Assembly: GCF_000001735.4 (NCBI RefSeq)
Contig: NC_003076.8
Coordinates: 14,635,835-14,699,834, forward strand
DNA from: Arabidopsis thaliana
Lineage: Eukaryota > Streptophyta > Magnoliopsida > Brassicales > Brassicaceae
DNA length: 64,000 bases
Direction: 5' to 3'
In this document: in pieces, positions 1 through 11,339 of the stretch
Numbering within the stretch: position 1 is the stretch's first letter
Layout: each line of letters opens with the position of its first letter
Notes under the pieces: generated by a model
Databases searched by the model: none
The model's input: only the letters and a program-made list of their open reading frames with translations
What the model was told of the DNA's origin: nothing
Made by a program: the position numbers and the translations under genes

Positions 1-1105
1 AAAAAAATATTCCCCAAGCCATAAGTGGCATGTTCTGAATATTTATTCGATAAAGCCAATAGCCTTGATGTTACTTCTACAATAGCTGTGTTTGTAGGAG
101 CACACACAACTGTTTTGCACCTTAGCTTGAGAAGGACAAGGAGAAGAGTAGCGACCGTCTTTGTCTTAAGAGGTCCCCATATGAGTTTCACACTGTTCTT
201 GTGATTACTATCTCTTGTCTCAAGGCAGCTCAAGATTGCAGCTTCTTGTGAAGAGTTCAATTTTGATGAACGGATTATATCCAAAACATTTTGTCCCCAA
301 GTTCTAGAAGAAACAATTGGCTCCATACCCTGCAATACAAGTAATTACTCCAAGCAACAAATAAAACTTTATAGTGGATCCATCAAGAGAATCATCAAGA
401 CCATTTCTTATATACATACCGCAGTATTTGGCTGAAGAACACTCTGGATGAGATCAAAGTTGGGAGCTTCATGGTGCAAAGCATTCCATATTCAAATGTT
501 CGTAGTTGAATTCATAAGAAGAACACCGAAACCAAGTGACTTTTTCTCATCATGGAATATTAATCTTGACAAAATAACAGAGATATTTGGATAAGTATCA
601 ACAGAAATAGAACCAAGAAGTAAAGGATTCAAGTCATCGACTCCTCTAGGCCTTTCCTTTGTCAAAGCAATAAGATCTCCACATTTTGGCTGATACTTTT
701 CTCTAATACTCAATGCATCATTTATTGACATATCGTAGAACAACTTGTTTGATAAGCTTCCACTTGATTCCTTTGTCATTGTCTCCAAGGAACTAATTTC
801 AAAGAGATGAGCTTTTGACAAAGATTTGAAGCTTGTGGACAACTCGGTTCGCGTTTCCTCCAGTAGATGAGGAACAAAACACTTCAAGTATTCATTAACG
901 GAACTAAACTTGTCTGGTATAGTCTTTATCTGTTACAAGAATAATAGACTATTGATTATAGCTATAAGTCTCTAAACATGTCAACTAATGAAGAAAGGTT
1001 AAAAGAAATGAAAACCTTTTGCTTGTAGAGATCTTTGTTGAGAATATCTTCCATAGACCAAGAAAATATTCTATCAAGTAGACTTGTTTTCTCGTTTCGT
1101 TCCAT
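1..1105 (-). pseudogene. SEN1/MAA3-like SF1 helicase, 5' part, broken (runs off left edge)
   Basis: Minus-strand exons 1016-1105, 420-929 and 329-1 with GT-AG junctions encode the N-terminus of a plant Upf1/SEN1-like P-loop helicase (the family once labelled tRNA-splicing endonuclease positive effector). Exon 1 gives MERNEKTSLLDRIFSWSMED, and exon 2 holds CFVPHLLEETRTEL and KCGDLIAL. It is a close paralogue of the gene at 54587-57017 and shares LNSSQEAAILSCL and CAPTNTAIVEVTSRLL with it. Two defects are visible. An in-frame TGA at 492-494 replaces the Arg of the expected TNxRIWNAL motif, consistent with a CGA to TGA change. The Walker A loop around 165-190 reads GPLKTKT where the paralogue has GPPGTGKTKT, a net loss of nine bases. 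The remaining motor motifs lie outside the window. I infer loss of helicase activity. An annotation could hide the stop with an alternative splice. Confidence 0.8.
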
Positions 1106-2680
1106 GATTCTTTCACTTTGACTAACTTTCTTTCCTGCAAGATTAAGACAAAGAAGAAGCAAAAGATTGGTACATATATAAAAACAAGAACCGAGAGATG
1201 TTAATAGCTCTCTTAAAGAAGTCGAAAGGTCTAGCTAGAATTTGAAGAGTTTTTTTTTTTCTACAGTTCCAGTAATTTACATTAACTATTATTTTTTAAA
1301 AACAAAAAAAGAAGTTGGAGAAAAATGAGAATACCACTTCTATCTTCGGTCTGTTATTGGATCTTAGTCTAATACAGTAATCTATCTATACATATAATTA
1401 GAGAGTTTTTCTCTCCATCTACAGTGTCCATCTAAGCAACACTATTTATTATACACTTAAATAAAATTTAAACATTCATTTACTGCATATTTATGTCATC
1501 TAAAAATTTTAAATAAATAAAAAAATTATGTAAAATAAATGAGATGTTAAAATAATAAAAGATAATGCTATGAAATTTTTATTAGTAATAATAATAATTA
1601 AAATTTTAACAGGTAAAAATTAAAAATTATCATACATCAAATTTTTAAATGTGTTAATGAGTTTTAGAATGGAAGTAATTTTTAAATGCATGGTAGAATG
1701 AAAATAAACTTATGTAGTTCTATATGGAAAATATTAAATAAGAAGATAAATTTTAAAGTCAAGCATTAGTTTCTAAGAACAATATACTACATATTTTTAT
1801 TTATTATTAAATTTTTACTTAAAGAAATAAAAGATTACTAACTCAACTTAAATTATAATTTAAGACGAATATATACTAATATTTTAAATAATATATAATC
1901 AATGATCTCATTATTCATGATTTCTACAACAAATATATACAAAAAAGTATGTAAGCCGTTAAAAAAACTATATGTAATTTGTGTAACAGCTTCTCAAGTG
2001 GAACAACAATTTTATAACATGATCGAAAAGAAAAACACGTTTGATATTTCTTCAATTGAATCAAATGCTTTTAATTACCCAAAATTTTGAGTATTGAGAG
2101 ATAACAATTAAGGAGAATAGTTATGATATATCTTGAAAATCAATTAACAGTCCAACATACATTATCTGTGAGTCAATAGAAGGTGAAAAGAAAGTACATG
2201 TTGAGAATCAACGAGTGCATCATAGAAGATGACGACATAATTCGTAGTTGAAAGTGTGTGAAAGTAAATTTCTAAAACTTAAAAAGATAATGTACATGAC
2301 TAAGGTAAAATCTTAAGATCTCATTCATTCTGTGAAACGAAAAAATACTTAGACAAATACATGACATACATTATTAAACAGATAATTAGATTCAAAATTG
2401 TGGTTAACCGTTTGGTCATGTAATCATGGAAAGTGAGATAAGATATGCACATTGTCACATGTTTTGGTCCATTCTCCTCAAATATTTGATTCCTTTTTCA
2501 GCTGATGACTTTTTCTAGTCGTATTCAATGTTTCGGATGATGGTCAATCCGTCAGTGTACCTTATTAAAACGGTTCTCAATACATAGATTAATAACACAA
2601 AATCAACCCTATAAATTGGAAACTTGGCTGACCTTATGAACCTGAAACAAGCACAACAAGTCCAATAACAAAAAATATTA
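1106..2680. other. AT-rich intergenic stretch
   Basis: No credible gene. At 1381-1435 there is a short sequence (TATAATTAGAG, then TCTCTCCAT, then GTGTCCA) that recurs at 20927-20960, so a dispersed repeat end, possibly of a Helitron-like element, is likely. The rest is AT-rich and probably includes the promoter of the gene at 2681. Confidence 0.4.
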
Positions 2681-3088
2681 ATGAAAAATTCATCTAAAAT
2701 ATTTGTCGTTCTCTCTATAATCCTTTTCTATGTCATAAGTTCTTGTCATGGATACAATCCTTTTGCTAAAACCGTTGTCACAGTCACCAACAATATCAGC
2801 CCGCAAACAACCTTGACAATAAGTTGTAGATCTAAAGACGATGATCTAGGTGAGCATCTGTTGCTGCATGGGCAAGCGTTTCTATGGAAGTTTAGACCAA
2901 GCTGGTTTAGAACAACGTTGTTCACCTGCAAGTTTCTTTGGAATAACAATGTCAAATGGTTTGATACATATAGATCTGACAGAGATCAAGGTCATTGTTA
3001 TAGTTGTAATTGGTCTATCAATGCTGACAGTGCTTGTATTTCAGGAAACTTCAACAAAAAATTTGATAGGTGTTATCCATGGAATTAA
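2681..3088 (+). CDS. S-protein homologue (plant self-incompatibility S1 family), secreted
   Basis: A single-exon ORF of 135 aa. Residues 1 to about 24 form a signal peptide (Lys-rich start, then IFVVLSIILFYVISS, ending near SCHG). The mature part has the S1-family pattern: TVTVTN-like first strand, SCRSKDDDLGEHLL, a GQAFLWKF block, TTLFTCKFLW, then RD.GHCYSCNWSI and a C-terminal CYPW. Six or more cysteines sit in the expected places for disulphides. The family is small, secreted, cysteine-rich and greatly expanded in Brassicaceae. Poppy PrsS is the functional prototype, but most Arabidopsis members have no assigned role. The start is the only Met preceding the signal peptide. The reading frame is intact. 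Specific ligand or tissue cannot be read from the sequence. Confidence 0.88.
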   Translation: MKNSSKIFVVLSIILFYVISSCHGYNPFAKTVVTVTNNISPQTTLTISCRSKDDDLGEHLLLHGQAFLWKFRPSWFRTTLFTCKFLWNNNVKWFDTYRSDRDQGHCYSCNWSINADSACISGNFNKKFDRCYPWN

Positions 3089-3300
3089 AAACAATTCAAT
3101 TTGTAATAATGTCTAGTATTTTGTTAAAATATAAAAAGAAAAGTATCATTTTCTCAATTCATATTTGTCGAATATGCAATAATTTTTACTCTATAGATTG
3201 ATTTTTTTTTTCTTCCCTTGCTTCCTTTACAAAGAAAACCCTAATATTTACACTATATAAAAAAAATTCTTACATTGCTTCCTTTACAAAGAAAACCCTA

Positions 3301-4100
3301 ATGGTGCCGAAAAAGCTTCCATTAGATCTGGAAGAAGAGATACTCTTTCGAGTTCCACCTCGATCTCTCCATTGCTTTAGATCCGTTTGCAAAGAATGGA
3401 ACGCTCTTTCCAGAGATAAGAGATTAATCAACAAAAACTTTGCTTGCGCTCCTCCAGAATTCATCTTAAAGACACGTTCCAATATTTATTCGATAAGCGT
3501 CAATCTCAACGATGACAATCCAACTATAAATGTGCGTGACTTATGCTTTGGTGATCATTTACGGGGTCAACATTCTCTCTATGGGACCTGCGATGGTAAC
3601 TTCTTCTTGTATGATCACTTTCACGAAGGAGGCGGATGCATGGTTTTGTTTGAGACAGATTAAATGGTTTGCCAAGGCTCCGAAAATATGTGGCAAGGGC
3701 ATAGGTTACGTAGGTAGTAGACCCGAAAAGAGTTACAAGATTATTGAGAGAACGTGTCCTCTCGGTTTACAAGGGAGATCGGTTCTCGGTGTTAGAACAA
3801 TCCAAAAAAACAAGGAAGATTGAGATTTGGGTGACGAAGAATAAAATTGGTAACGGGGATGATGGAGACGATGTGGTGTGGATTAAGTTTATGACTATCT
3901 CAAGACCTGACTTCCCCATGGTACTAATTAGTCACCCGTCTACAAATTACTTCGTGGAAAATAATATCTATGGAAAGGCCTTTGTTCTGTCTTGTCCTAC
4001 CAAGAAACCTAAAGCAGCTTGGATTAAGATAGATGGAGTTGTATTCGCTAAGTCTGATCAGTCATCTGTCTTTGTTCCCAGTTTGATCACCATTCCTTGA
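3301..4100 (+). pseudogene. F-box protein gene, frameshifted
   Basis: The first frame (3301-3663) opens with a recognisable F-box: [20 protein letters not shown] followed by [15 protein letters not shown], the SKP1-binding fold used in SCF ubiquitin ligases. It then runs into an F-box-associated (FBA) domain and stops. The same domain continues in a second frame ([20 protein letters not shown], from about 3645) and a third ([17 protein letters not shown] to FVPSLITIP, ending 4100). At least two frameshifts, near 3645 and 3770-3800, therefore interrupt the gene, and some FBA sequence between the last two pieces appears lost. No GT-AG intron neatly restores the frame. The truncated 120-aa product could still be made and would keep the F-box. 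From memory the syntenic Arabidopsis locus is an F-box family gene. Confidence 0.8.
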
Positions 4101-4689
4101 GAGACTTTAGCCGAAGCTAGTGAACAAGAAAAACTTTTACAAGTTTTATTTCCATTGTTGCTTTCATATTTTTATTTAGCTATTTAATAAAACTTTTACA
4201 GATTGGTTTCCACAATTTGTTTGGCCTAATTCGGTTAATTAATAATCTAGTTCGTGAGCATGGGAAGATATACAAAGTCGTTTCTCTATCAGTGATTCCT
4301 GTTTATATATAAACTATCGGTCGAATCTACAAACAAAATCTACGTGATAAGCACAAACACATGATACTTGTGCTTGTAAGAACAGGACCAGAGAGACGCA
4401 TAGGCATAACCAAGGAAGTTAGCACATAAACCAAAATGTTAGCACGGAGTACAAAAACAGAAAACTAACTTAGTGCGAGCCACAGAGTTCTTAGAATATC
4501 ATGTGTACAAAATATTTGAACCAAAAAAACAAACAACCTTCTCCACTCCTGAAATAACACACTTTTGTGCCCAACCTTAAGAATGGAATTACACACTTTG
4601 TGCTCAGCCTTGACAATCTCCTTACCATTCTACGCAGACAAACTTCTATTGGCCAATAAGGAAAGGCTTTACATTCTAATGGTAATGTG
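4101..4689. other. intergenic, nothing recognised
   Basis: The 3' flank of the F-box pseudogene, moderately AT-rich. I see no gene. It may hold decayed 3' sequence of the sorting-nexin pseudogene that follows on the minus strand. Confidence 0.3.
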
Positions 4690-5460
4690 ATGGCAACAGT
4701 TTTTGTGTCCTCAGTATTTCCCGGATCCTTGATTTGTCAACGCCAAATACCTTTGATGATGCAGCTTCTGCAAATGCGTCTTGGACAGCCTTCATCATGC
4801 CAAAGTACTCATGGAGTGTGTCCTGAAATGAACAACTCAAATATAAGAACAGCTCTTAGGGAAGCTTACAGTCCAGCACAATCTCCATATATAAGCCTGA
4901 CAGTTCGCTAGTCTATAATGAGGATACACACTAAGCATGAGGAGATTTAGAAATCATTACTAAAACGGTTTGTTCCAAGTAGGATACTACATACTGACAG
5001 AATGATGCATAATTCAACTAACAAGGATGAAATTTTACCTGTTGTGAGGCATTGATAATTTGTTGCTCGAGATCATGCATCTTCTCCTTTTTTTCCAAAA
5101 ACTTTTTATCTTCTTCAACAACTGGTGGTTTTGACTTTTGATCCACCCCAGTCATTAGAAACTGACTGCATCAGCTCCTTGAATCCCTACCTCCTCTGGC
5201 AGGCTGAACCAACTCATGCACTGGCATGGCAGAGGCTCCGCCGTTACCAAACAACTGTTTTGGAATCTTCACCGTGCCATCCAACATCATAGAGGCCACA
5301 TCAGTGCTCACATTGGTAGTGGCAAGCATCTGGAGAAACACTTTCAACTCGTCACTGTTCCTAATAATAGGGTGTGCACATAGCCTGCGCAAGTATTTCT
5401 ACAATGCTAATCTTCTCTGCTCCAAAAAACTCTTGTTTCTGTCAACCCTGAAGAGAGATG
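4690..5460 (-). pseudogene. Sorting nexin 2 (SNX2-like) pseudogene fragment
   Basis: Read on the minus strand, several pieces match the region of plant SNX2 that joins the PX domain to the BAR domain. In order they are: FLEQRRLAL then a TAG then KYLRRLCAHPIIRNSDELKV; STDVASMMLDGTVKIPKQLF; VQPARGGRD; and, after a frameshift near 5140, EEDKKFLEKKEKMHDLEQQI and NASQQ. A GT...AG intron (about 4824-5038) is retained, and the next piece reads DTLHEYFGMMKAVQDAF and ASSKVFGVDKSRIRE. Most of the BAR domain between NASQQ and DTLHEY is missing. SNX2 proteins bind phosphoinositides and act in the retromer pathway on endosomes. This copy has an in-frame stop, at least one frameshift and a large internal loss, and the retained intron argues against a processed pseudogene. 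Confidence 0.8.
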
Positions 5461-5799
5461 AAGACGCAACAGGAGGACCGGCACTGGTTCTTAGGGTTCT
5501 AGAGAGTTTAGATGCATCTAGCGAAGAATCATCTTTGAAACACAGAAATCGTGGAGCACTGCAGATACAGCACATAAAAACAGCCATGGCGCAACAGAGA
5601 GTCTTACCGGAAACACTCAAGCAACAAATGTCCAATGTTTGATCTTTAACCATAATAACATTTCAGAGAAAGATAGCTGCATTTCTTAGCTATCTTCATT
5701 TTAAACACAAATTCAGGACAGGAACATGGAGATTGATTGATTGATGATGTTTCAAATACATTTTGAAAAATATGTTACATTTGTTTTCACACTCCTTTC

Positions 5800-6553
5800 C
5801 TATGCAACAAATTTCTGACAACGAGTATCCTTGTGAATATTTTGACAACGAATAGAACAAAACCTCATCCCACATAAACAACAATTGTAACCTGCAATGT
5901 AACCACAAACCGAGCAAAAATAGCGACGAGAAGACGAACTCGGAGGTCCAACTGCTGCTTTCAAGTAAGTCGGTACATGCGACGGTAAAGACTCCAAATT
6001 TGCCTAAAACAAACGATTCTTAGAACCAAACTTCTAATGCCTTAGCCTAGCCGCAAAATAGTTAGTTAGTAAGTTACCTCTTGCAATAGCTCAAGGAAGG
6101 ATTTAGGAGCTTTACGAGCTTCTAAAGCTTTCGCTTGTCGAGTTTTACGCTTTGATCCTTTGTGTTGCTTCTTCTGTAAGTAACCTACCAACTCAGAAAA
6201 ACAGAGCTTAAACTAAAACTACAGATTCACACACAGAGCTATCTTCAAATGTGAAAGATTGATTATTCACCGAGATCATCATCTTCATCAAGAGAAGCTT
6301 CTTCATCATCGTTCAAATCTATCACTTCAATAGCACCATTATCGTTCTCTAAAGCCTCTAGCCTAGCTATAGCAGCCTAGAATCAACCATTTTTGAAAGA
6401 CGATTCAATTTTTTCCGAAATAAAAAAAGTGAATCCGAAAATCAACAATTTCACCTGAGTTCGATTGTCGTTGCTTGTAAGAGCCGCCGCCATCTTCGTA
6501 GCGACCTTACGAGTCCGATTTGATACTCGACGGTTCGACATCTCTTCCTCCAT
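5800..6553 (-). CDS. SEF: SWC6/SEF, HIT zinc-finger subunit of the SWR1 chromatin remodeller
   Basis: Four exons (6455-6553, 6271-6376, 6078-6184, 5800-6003; all GT-AG) give a 171-aa protein starting MEEEMSNRRVSNRTRKVATK. The C-terminal HIT zinc finger is complete: FCSVCGYIAGYNCCLCGMRF then C.IRCQNIHKDTRCQKF, with the Cys and His ligands present. An acidic segment (LNDDEEASLDEDDD) lies near residues 54-67. I recognise this as Arabidopsis SWC6/SERRATED LEAVES AND EARLY FLOWERING, also called AtSWC6 (symbol from memory, At5g37055). In that family the protein (ZNHIT1/Vps71) is a nuclear subunit of the SWR1 complex that deposits histone H2A.Z and supports FLC expression. The exon phases all agree, and 171 aa matches the length I remember. 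The 5' end lies close to unrelated minus-strand DNA, with no sign of disruption. Confidence 0.93.
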
Positions 6554-6906
6554 CCCGGAAAATGTTTAGATTGCCGGCGAACGTTGGAAGCGCAGCGACG
6601 GATTTTGAATCGACGACGACGGCGACTATTTTTAGGTTGTTTTCTAGAAATAGTCTGTTCGGCCCATTGGGCCTTTAACAACTTACTAAAGCCAACAATG
6701 AAAATGAAACATGATCAGCTAAATTAAGCTGTTTCTATATTGGAAGTTATTTATTATTAGGTCGTAATCGATTTTGGATACAACTAAAAAAAAAAAAAAA
6801 AAAATCATCTCAATAATACAAGATTATACAACACGATATTCAAACTAAAAGAAACCTAATCAAATGTTTTTGATTCACAAGAATCCTCAAGAAAAAATTA
6901 ACCTAA

Positions 6907-9580
6907 TCAATTATGAGAGTGAGACCAAGGAGATAAGAACCTCTTGTAATCAAACTTGCCATTCAAGAAACCATCACCACCTTTTTGGTTCCTCACTTGT
7001 TGCTGCACCACCAACACCGACCCTTCTGAGGCAAAGACGCTCGCAGCCACGGTGTCTCCAATGACTCCGAGCTGGTGGTCTTCGCTCCACGTGGATAAAC
7101 CTTCAAGAATCTTTGGGTTGATCCCTTCTCTTCTTCCGGTTATCCAGAGATCGTAGTCGTTGACATTCATTGCTTGGATTGCAGCGAGTGTCTCAGCACC
7201 GTTCTTGACTACAACTTCTTTGTAACTAACCCTCTCGTTGCTTTCGTTTTTGACCCAAAACCATGTGACTACACCATCGTCTAGCTTCTTCTCTCTCTCG
7301 TCTTCTCCTTCGTGGTTGTACGATAAGAATCGGATCACAGTCAACGTTACGTCCGGGTTTGTTGACATTCTATCGGCTAGATGTAGAGCTTCTCTGTTAT
7401 CAGCTCCTCCTAAAAACAAAACCACGAAACGGTACGTTTCTTGCCTCATACGGATTGAGTTTGTTGAGTGTTGTAGGTCCATGGATAACCTAACCACCGC
7501 GTTCTTAAGCCGTCCCTTGTCAAAATATATACAGACAGAGCAAGGTGTGTGTTCCAAGACGTCTGCGTTCACAGATAGCATGCCGGAATCACGTAGCTCG
7601 GTAGGGGCAGCGTCTTCAAGACGCTCTTTCTGATAAGGTAAGAGAATGAAAGCGGTTTTCTTGCCTAAGGCAAGCTCGCAAATGTCTTGGTACATGAGAC
7701 GTTTTGGAGCATGAGCTGTGTATGAACGCAACGTCACGCACTCATTTCTTTTCTCTTCGTACAACTTAAAGGCGCTTTGCACCTGATCTATCCGTCCACT
7801 TTGCTTACGTTCAGGCTCTTCCTCTTCCTCCTCGTATTCTTCTTCTTCCTCCTCCTTTCGTTGTTCGTGGTCAATAAACAACGGCGTGGCTCTTCCTGCT
7901 AGTTCCACTAGCTGGACTGCGAATATAGATAAGGGACTACTTTTAGTGGGATAGGCGAAATCGAGAAAAGTTATCAAACCCGACAAGGTTTCGTGGTCGG
8001 AAACTGCAAGAACCAGTCCCATCTCGGTGTTCTGAGGAGTGTGTTGGATGGTGCGGTGCTTGCTGCTTCGGTAAGGTCGAGTGGGATCGTAGAAAAAGTT
8101 GATGAGTGGGGTCGTTACAGCTGTGACCACAACCGTATGCAAAACCATGACAGTGTAACCGGGAAAGCCCACAATACGTTTATCGATCCAATGCAAGTAT
8201 ACCAACAAATCCATCTGACCTCTTAAGTTCATCATCAAACCAAGTGTAATACTTTCCCTAGCGGGGACTTTGAAGAATAGAGCAGCGAAAGCGGTAGAGA
8301 GAAACTTGGTGATGAAGCCGACGACGGTCATGTAGAAGAGAGGAGATAGCTGATTGCGCCATGTCTCATCTCTAAGGAAGTGGATATTGGTGCCTTGTCC
8401 CACTAGAGCATATGTGAAAGGCATCAAAAATTCATAGATGAAGGTCTCGCTTCGGACAGCCAACGTCGAACCCAACGGTGGGCCATGAGGGACTAGTAAC
8501 CCTAGCCAAATGGGTCCCACGGCTATAGAAAGACCGAACATGTCTGTGAGGAAACAAGAGGCAAGAACACCCATGAGAATCATGACGATGTAGTTTTGGT
8601 TCACAAGTGTTCCTTCAGGCGTTTGGGAGACTATCCAATCAAAGGCTCGTCTAACAACCAGAAGCATAAAAGCTGCGAAGATGACCACCGATACTAGAAA
8701 CCAGAAGACAGAATAAGCTCCTCCTACGTCAGCATGCGTCATGGCTTCAAAAATAACAATCACGTAGACCCCTGCCATGTCTCCAAGGAGAGCCACCGAC
8801 ATGGCGAACTTGCCCACCTCGGAGTTGAGAAGGTTCATGTCTCTCAAAACGGTGTAAATGACCGGGAAAGAAGTGAAAGACAAGGCGAACACGACTCCTC
8901 CAATGGACGAAGGCTTCTGCAAGTTTTCATCCATTTGGTCTCGCATGGCCATCCCCACGCTTCCAACGCAGATTATCGGCACGATAACTCCTATGGCAGC
9001 AATGTACTTGTGCTTTCTTGGTGCCTTCCCAATGGCTCCAACGTCCGTCTTGGCCGCCGTGAGGAAGAGGAAGTAAAAAAACCCCATCAGTCCTATGTTT
9101 GCGCATATGTAATTCGCAATTGGTGGGAATAAATAGTAATTGAAATTTCTGATTCCTCCAAACATCGATGGTCCTATCATCATTCCACCCTTCAAACACA
9201 AAAATCCATATTACGTCAATATTAGCTCCAAAACGGATTTTATCAACTACAAAAAAGTTAATACAAGATAGGTGACGACGAACAATGATCTCACTGACTA
9301 TACGAGGTTGGCGAAAAGGTCGAAGGGCAATGCTAACAACTTTGATGAAGAAAATGATGATGATTGCTTCGATCAAAAAGGTCGAAAATGCGTAGTTCAT
9401 AGCATTTTCGCCTTTGAACATTCCAAACGGCTGCTTACTATGAAGTTTCCGGCAAACCACCGGAATTTTGGGAGAGAAAACACGATTGCTGACCTCTCCG
9501 GGTGTGGTTGAGTTACCCGGCCAGAACCCAAAATGGGCAGGCAGGAGACTCTGGTCATTGATGGGGAAGTGCCTAACCAT
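6907..9580 (-). CDS. CHX24: Cation/H+ exchanger CHX24 (CPA2 family)
   Basis: Two exons, 9284-9580 and 6907-9189, joined by a 94-bp GT-AG intron, give 859 aa. The junction restores the CHX signature IVSEIIGGMMIGPSMFGG. Residues 1 to about 450 form the Na+/H+ exchanger domain with about a dozen hydrophobic segments (for example FLIEAIIIIFFIKVVSIAL and FFYFLFLTAAKTDVGAIGKA). The remaining 400 residues are the long hydrophilic C-terminus typical of plant CHX proteins, ending in a GDTVAASVFASEGSVLVVQQQ block. A run of Glu (plus-strand 7806-7861, about residue 545) is unusual and may be length-variable. CHX proteins are monovalent cation/H+ antiporters of endomembranes or plasma membrane, many expressed in pollen. 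Locus order points to Arabidopsis CHX24 (from memory At5g37060). The reading frame is intact. The gene lies about 350 bp upstream, on the same strand, of SWC6/SEF. Confidence 0.93.
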
Positions 9581-10162
9581 GCAAACTAATCTTTCATAAT
9601 AAGATTTGACGTAAAGTAAACGATAATGATCATTCCATAGAGATCGAAGACAATAGATCCATGACTGATGTTTTTTTTTTCCAACAGATGTGGACGTGCG
9701 TCATTTCGGGAACAATTTTAGTTTACTCTTCACTTTTTGCATCATTAATATTATTTTCATTTTTTCTGTATTTGTTTTGGAATAAAACATATATGTTTTG
9801 CGGTATCTATGTCACAATCTATACTTTTCACTCGATAGACGCCTATTTTTAGCATAATTAAAGTAGCCAACGAAAGTGAACCTCTAGGATTTGTTTTCGT
9901 TAACATTTTCTAAGAACCAATTAATACTTTTTTTTTTTTTTTTTTTATAAACAACATCGTACCTTTTTCTTTTCTTTAGCATACCGATATGTGTACTTTC
10001 CTGAGTATAACTTAATTTGTTTTTTTTCTCGGAAAATTGAACAATATACTTTAGCGGAAAAAAACAGTAAAATATAAATGTGGAAATTGAATACTACTGA
10101 TTTATCCTAGCTTCGTTACTATATTAACAGTGTTTAAGAATCATGAGGTGAGGTCAGATATA
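9581..10162. other. CHX24 upstream region
   Basis: AT-rich, with a 20-base T run near 9929-9948. No gene recognised. Presumably contains the CHX24 promoter. Confidence 0.3.
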
Positions 10163-10650
10163 TAAGACCATCATTAATAGTTTCTTAGATTAGTTCTTAG
10201 ATAAAATAGCTCTTAAATTTAATGTTATAATTCAATTAATTGTTAAGAATGACTCTTATATAAGAGCCAAATCTAATATTTCTTAGGTTAATTCTTAGAT
10301 AAATTAGGTATTAAATATAATGTTTTAATTCAATTAATCTTAATTTTTAGATAAATTAAGTATTAAATCTAATTGTTTGTCATATTTTTTAATTTTTTTA
10401 TGTCATGTATGTTTCAAATTTTATGAGTTGTAATAATTATTAAGCTTTTTAAAATTATAATGTTTCTAAAAAAAATTCAAATTTTTTTCTTTTTAAGAAC
10501 TCAAACTTAAAAGTCTACCATTGCATATTGCCAAAATTTCAATCTCTTAACCAAATTCTTAACTTCAAAATTTTCAAAATCCATTATAAAAATATTCATA
10601 AGAATTATGTGAAGATTATGCTAAGAAACTACCATTAATGATGCTCTTAG
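10163..10650. mobile_element. MITE-like inverted-repeat element, about 490 bp
   Basis: The left end TAAGACCATCATTAATAGTT and the reverse complement of the right end (TAAGAGCATCATTAATGGTA) match over more than 25 bp, including the following TTTCTTAG. The interior is AT-rich, non-coding and itself repetitive (TTCTTAGATTA and TTCTTAGATAAATTA units). This fits a non-autonomous DNA transposon. The superfamily cannot be decided by eye. Confidence 0.6.
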
Positions 10651-10858
10651 AGCATCCACATTAGATATTTTTATGAGTATTTTTAAATGATTATTTTCAA
10701 ATATAAAAGAAGAAGAGAGAGAAATATAAATGTCTTTAGAATGAGAATTATGTCTTCCCAGAAATATTTGAGACATCTATTTTTGAAATGTCTTTACTTT
10801 TAATATTATTTTATATGAAAGACATCTGTGAAAAATTGTTGAACGTCGATGGTCTAAG
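10649..10858. mobile_element. second MITE-like element, about 210 bp
   Basis: Left end TTAGAGCATCCACATTAGAT; right end, reverse-complemented, TTAGACCATCGACGTTC. The ends are imperfect inverted repeats sharing the TTAGA-CATC core of its two neighbours, and the element is directly adjoined to both. Confidence 0.5.
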
Positions 10859-11116
10859 AGCATCTCCATCAGTAGTATCTTGGAGAGTATCTGGTGATTG
10901 AAAAAATATAAAATAATGAAAAAGTAGGAGAAAGAGTTAGAGACGTTTCTGGTTTGAGAAATTTAGAGAGACTGTCTTTCCACGTGTCTCTATATTATTG
11001 GTCGAATTCTCTTTTTATAGTTTAAAATTTAAATAAATAATTTAATTATAATAAACTGATTTAAATAATATTGTTGAAAAACCTACACAGTATCTAACCG
11101 ATGGAGATGGTCTAAG
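10855..11116. mobile_element. third MITE-like element, about 260 bp
   Basis: Left end TAAGAGCATCTCCATCAGTA; right end, reverse-complemented, TTAGACCATCTCCATCGGTT. The GCATCTCCATC type of terminus is common in plant MITEs. The interior is AT-rich with no ORF. Confidence 0.6.
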
Positions 11117-11339
11117 GAGTTATATTTCTACTTATAGTGTCAATCAATGTCTTTGGTTGAGTTTGCGTCTTGGAGAAACAAAACTTTCTCGGTACGCATG
11201 ACTACTACACTTTCCAGACGTCTTTCCTTTACCTCTTGTAGACCAAAGTTGATTAATTAATTATAAATGTCCTTTTAACAAAAAGGAAATTGCACAAGTC
11301 TTATAGTACAATAATAATAATCTAATAATAATAATAATT

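Noticed and set aside
2746..3116. Overlapping ORFs on both strands within the S-protein homologue
   Set aside because: Shadows of the 2681-3088 gene. No signal peptide or family pattern in those frames.
5399..5653. 84-aa minus-strand ORF as an independent gene
   Set aside because: Its end reads into the SNX2-like FLEQRR segment, so it is part of the pseudogene. The upstream half shows no recognisable family.
6864..9132. Several plus-strand ORFs of 66-132 aa opposite CHX24
   Set aside because: Antisense shadows of the CHX24 coding exons. Their residues have no domain pattern.
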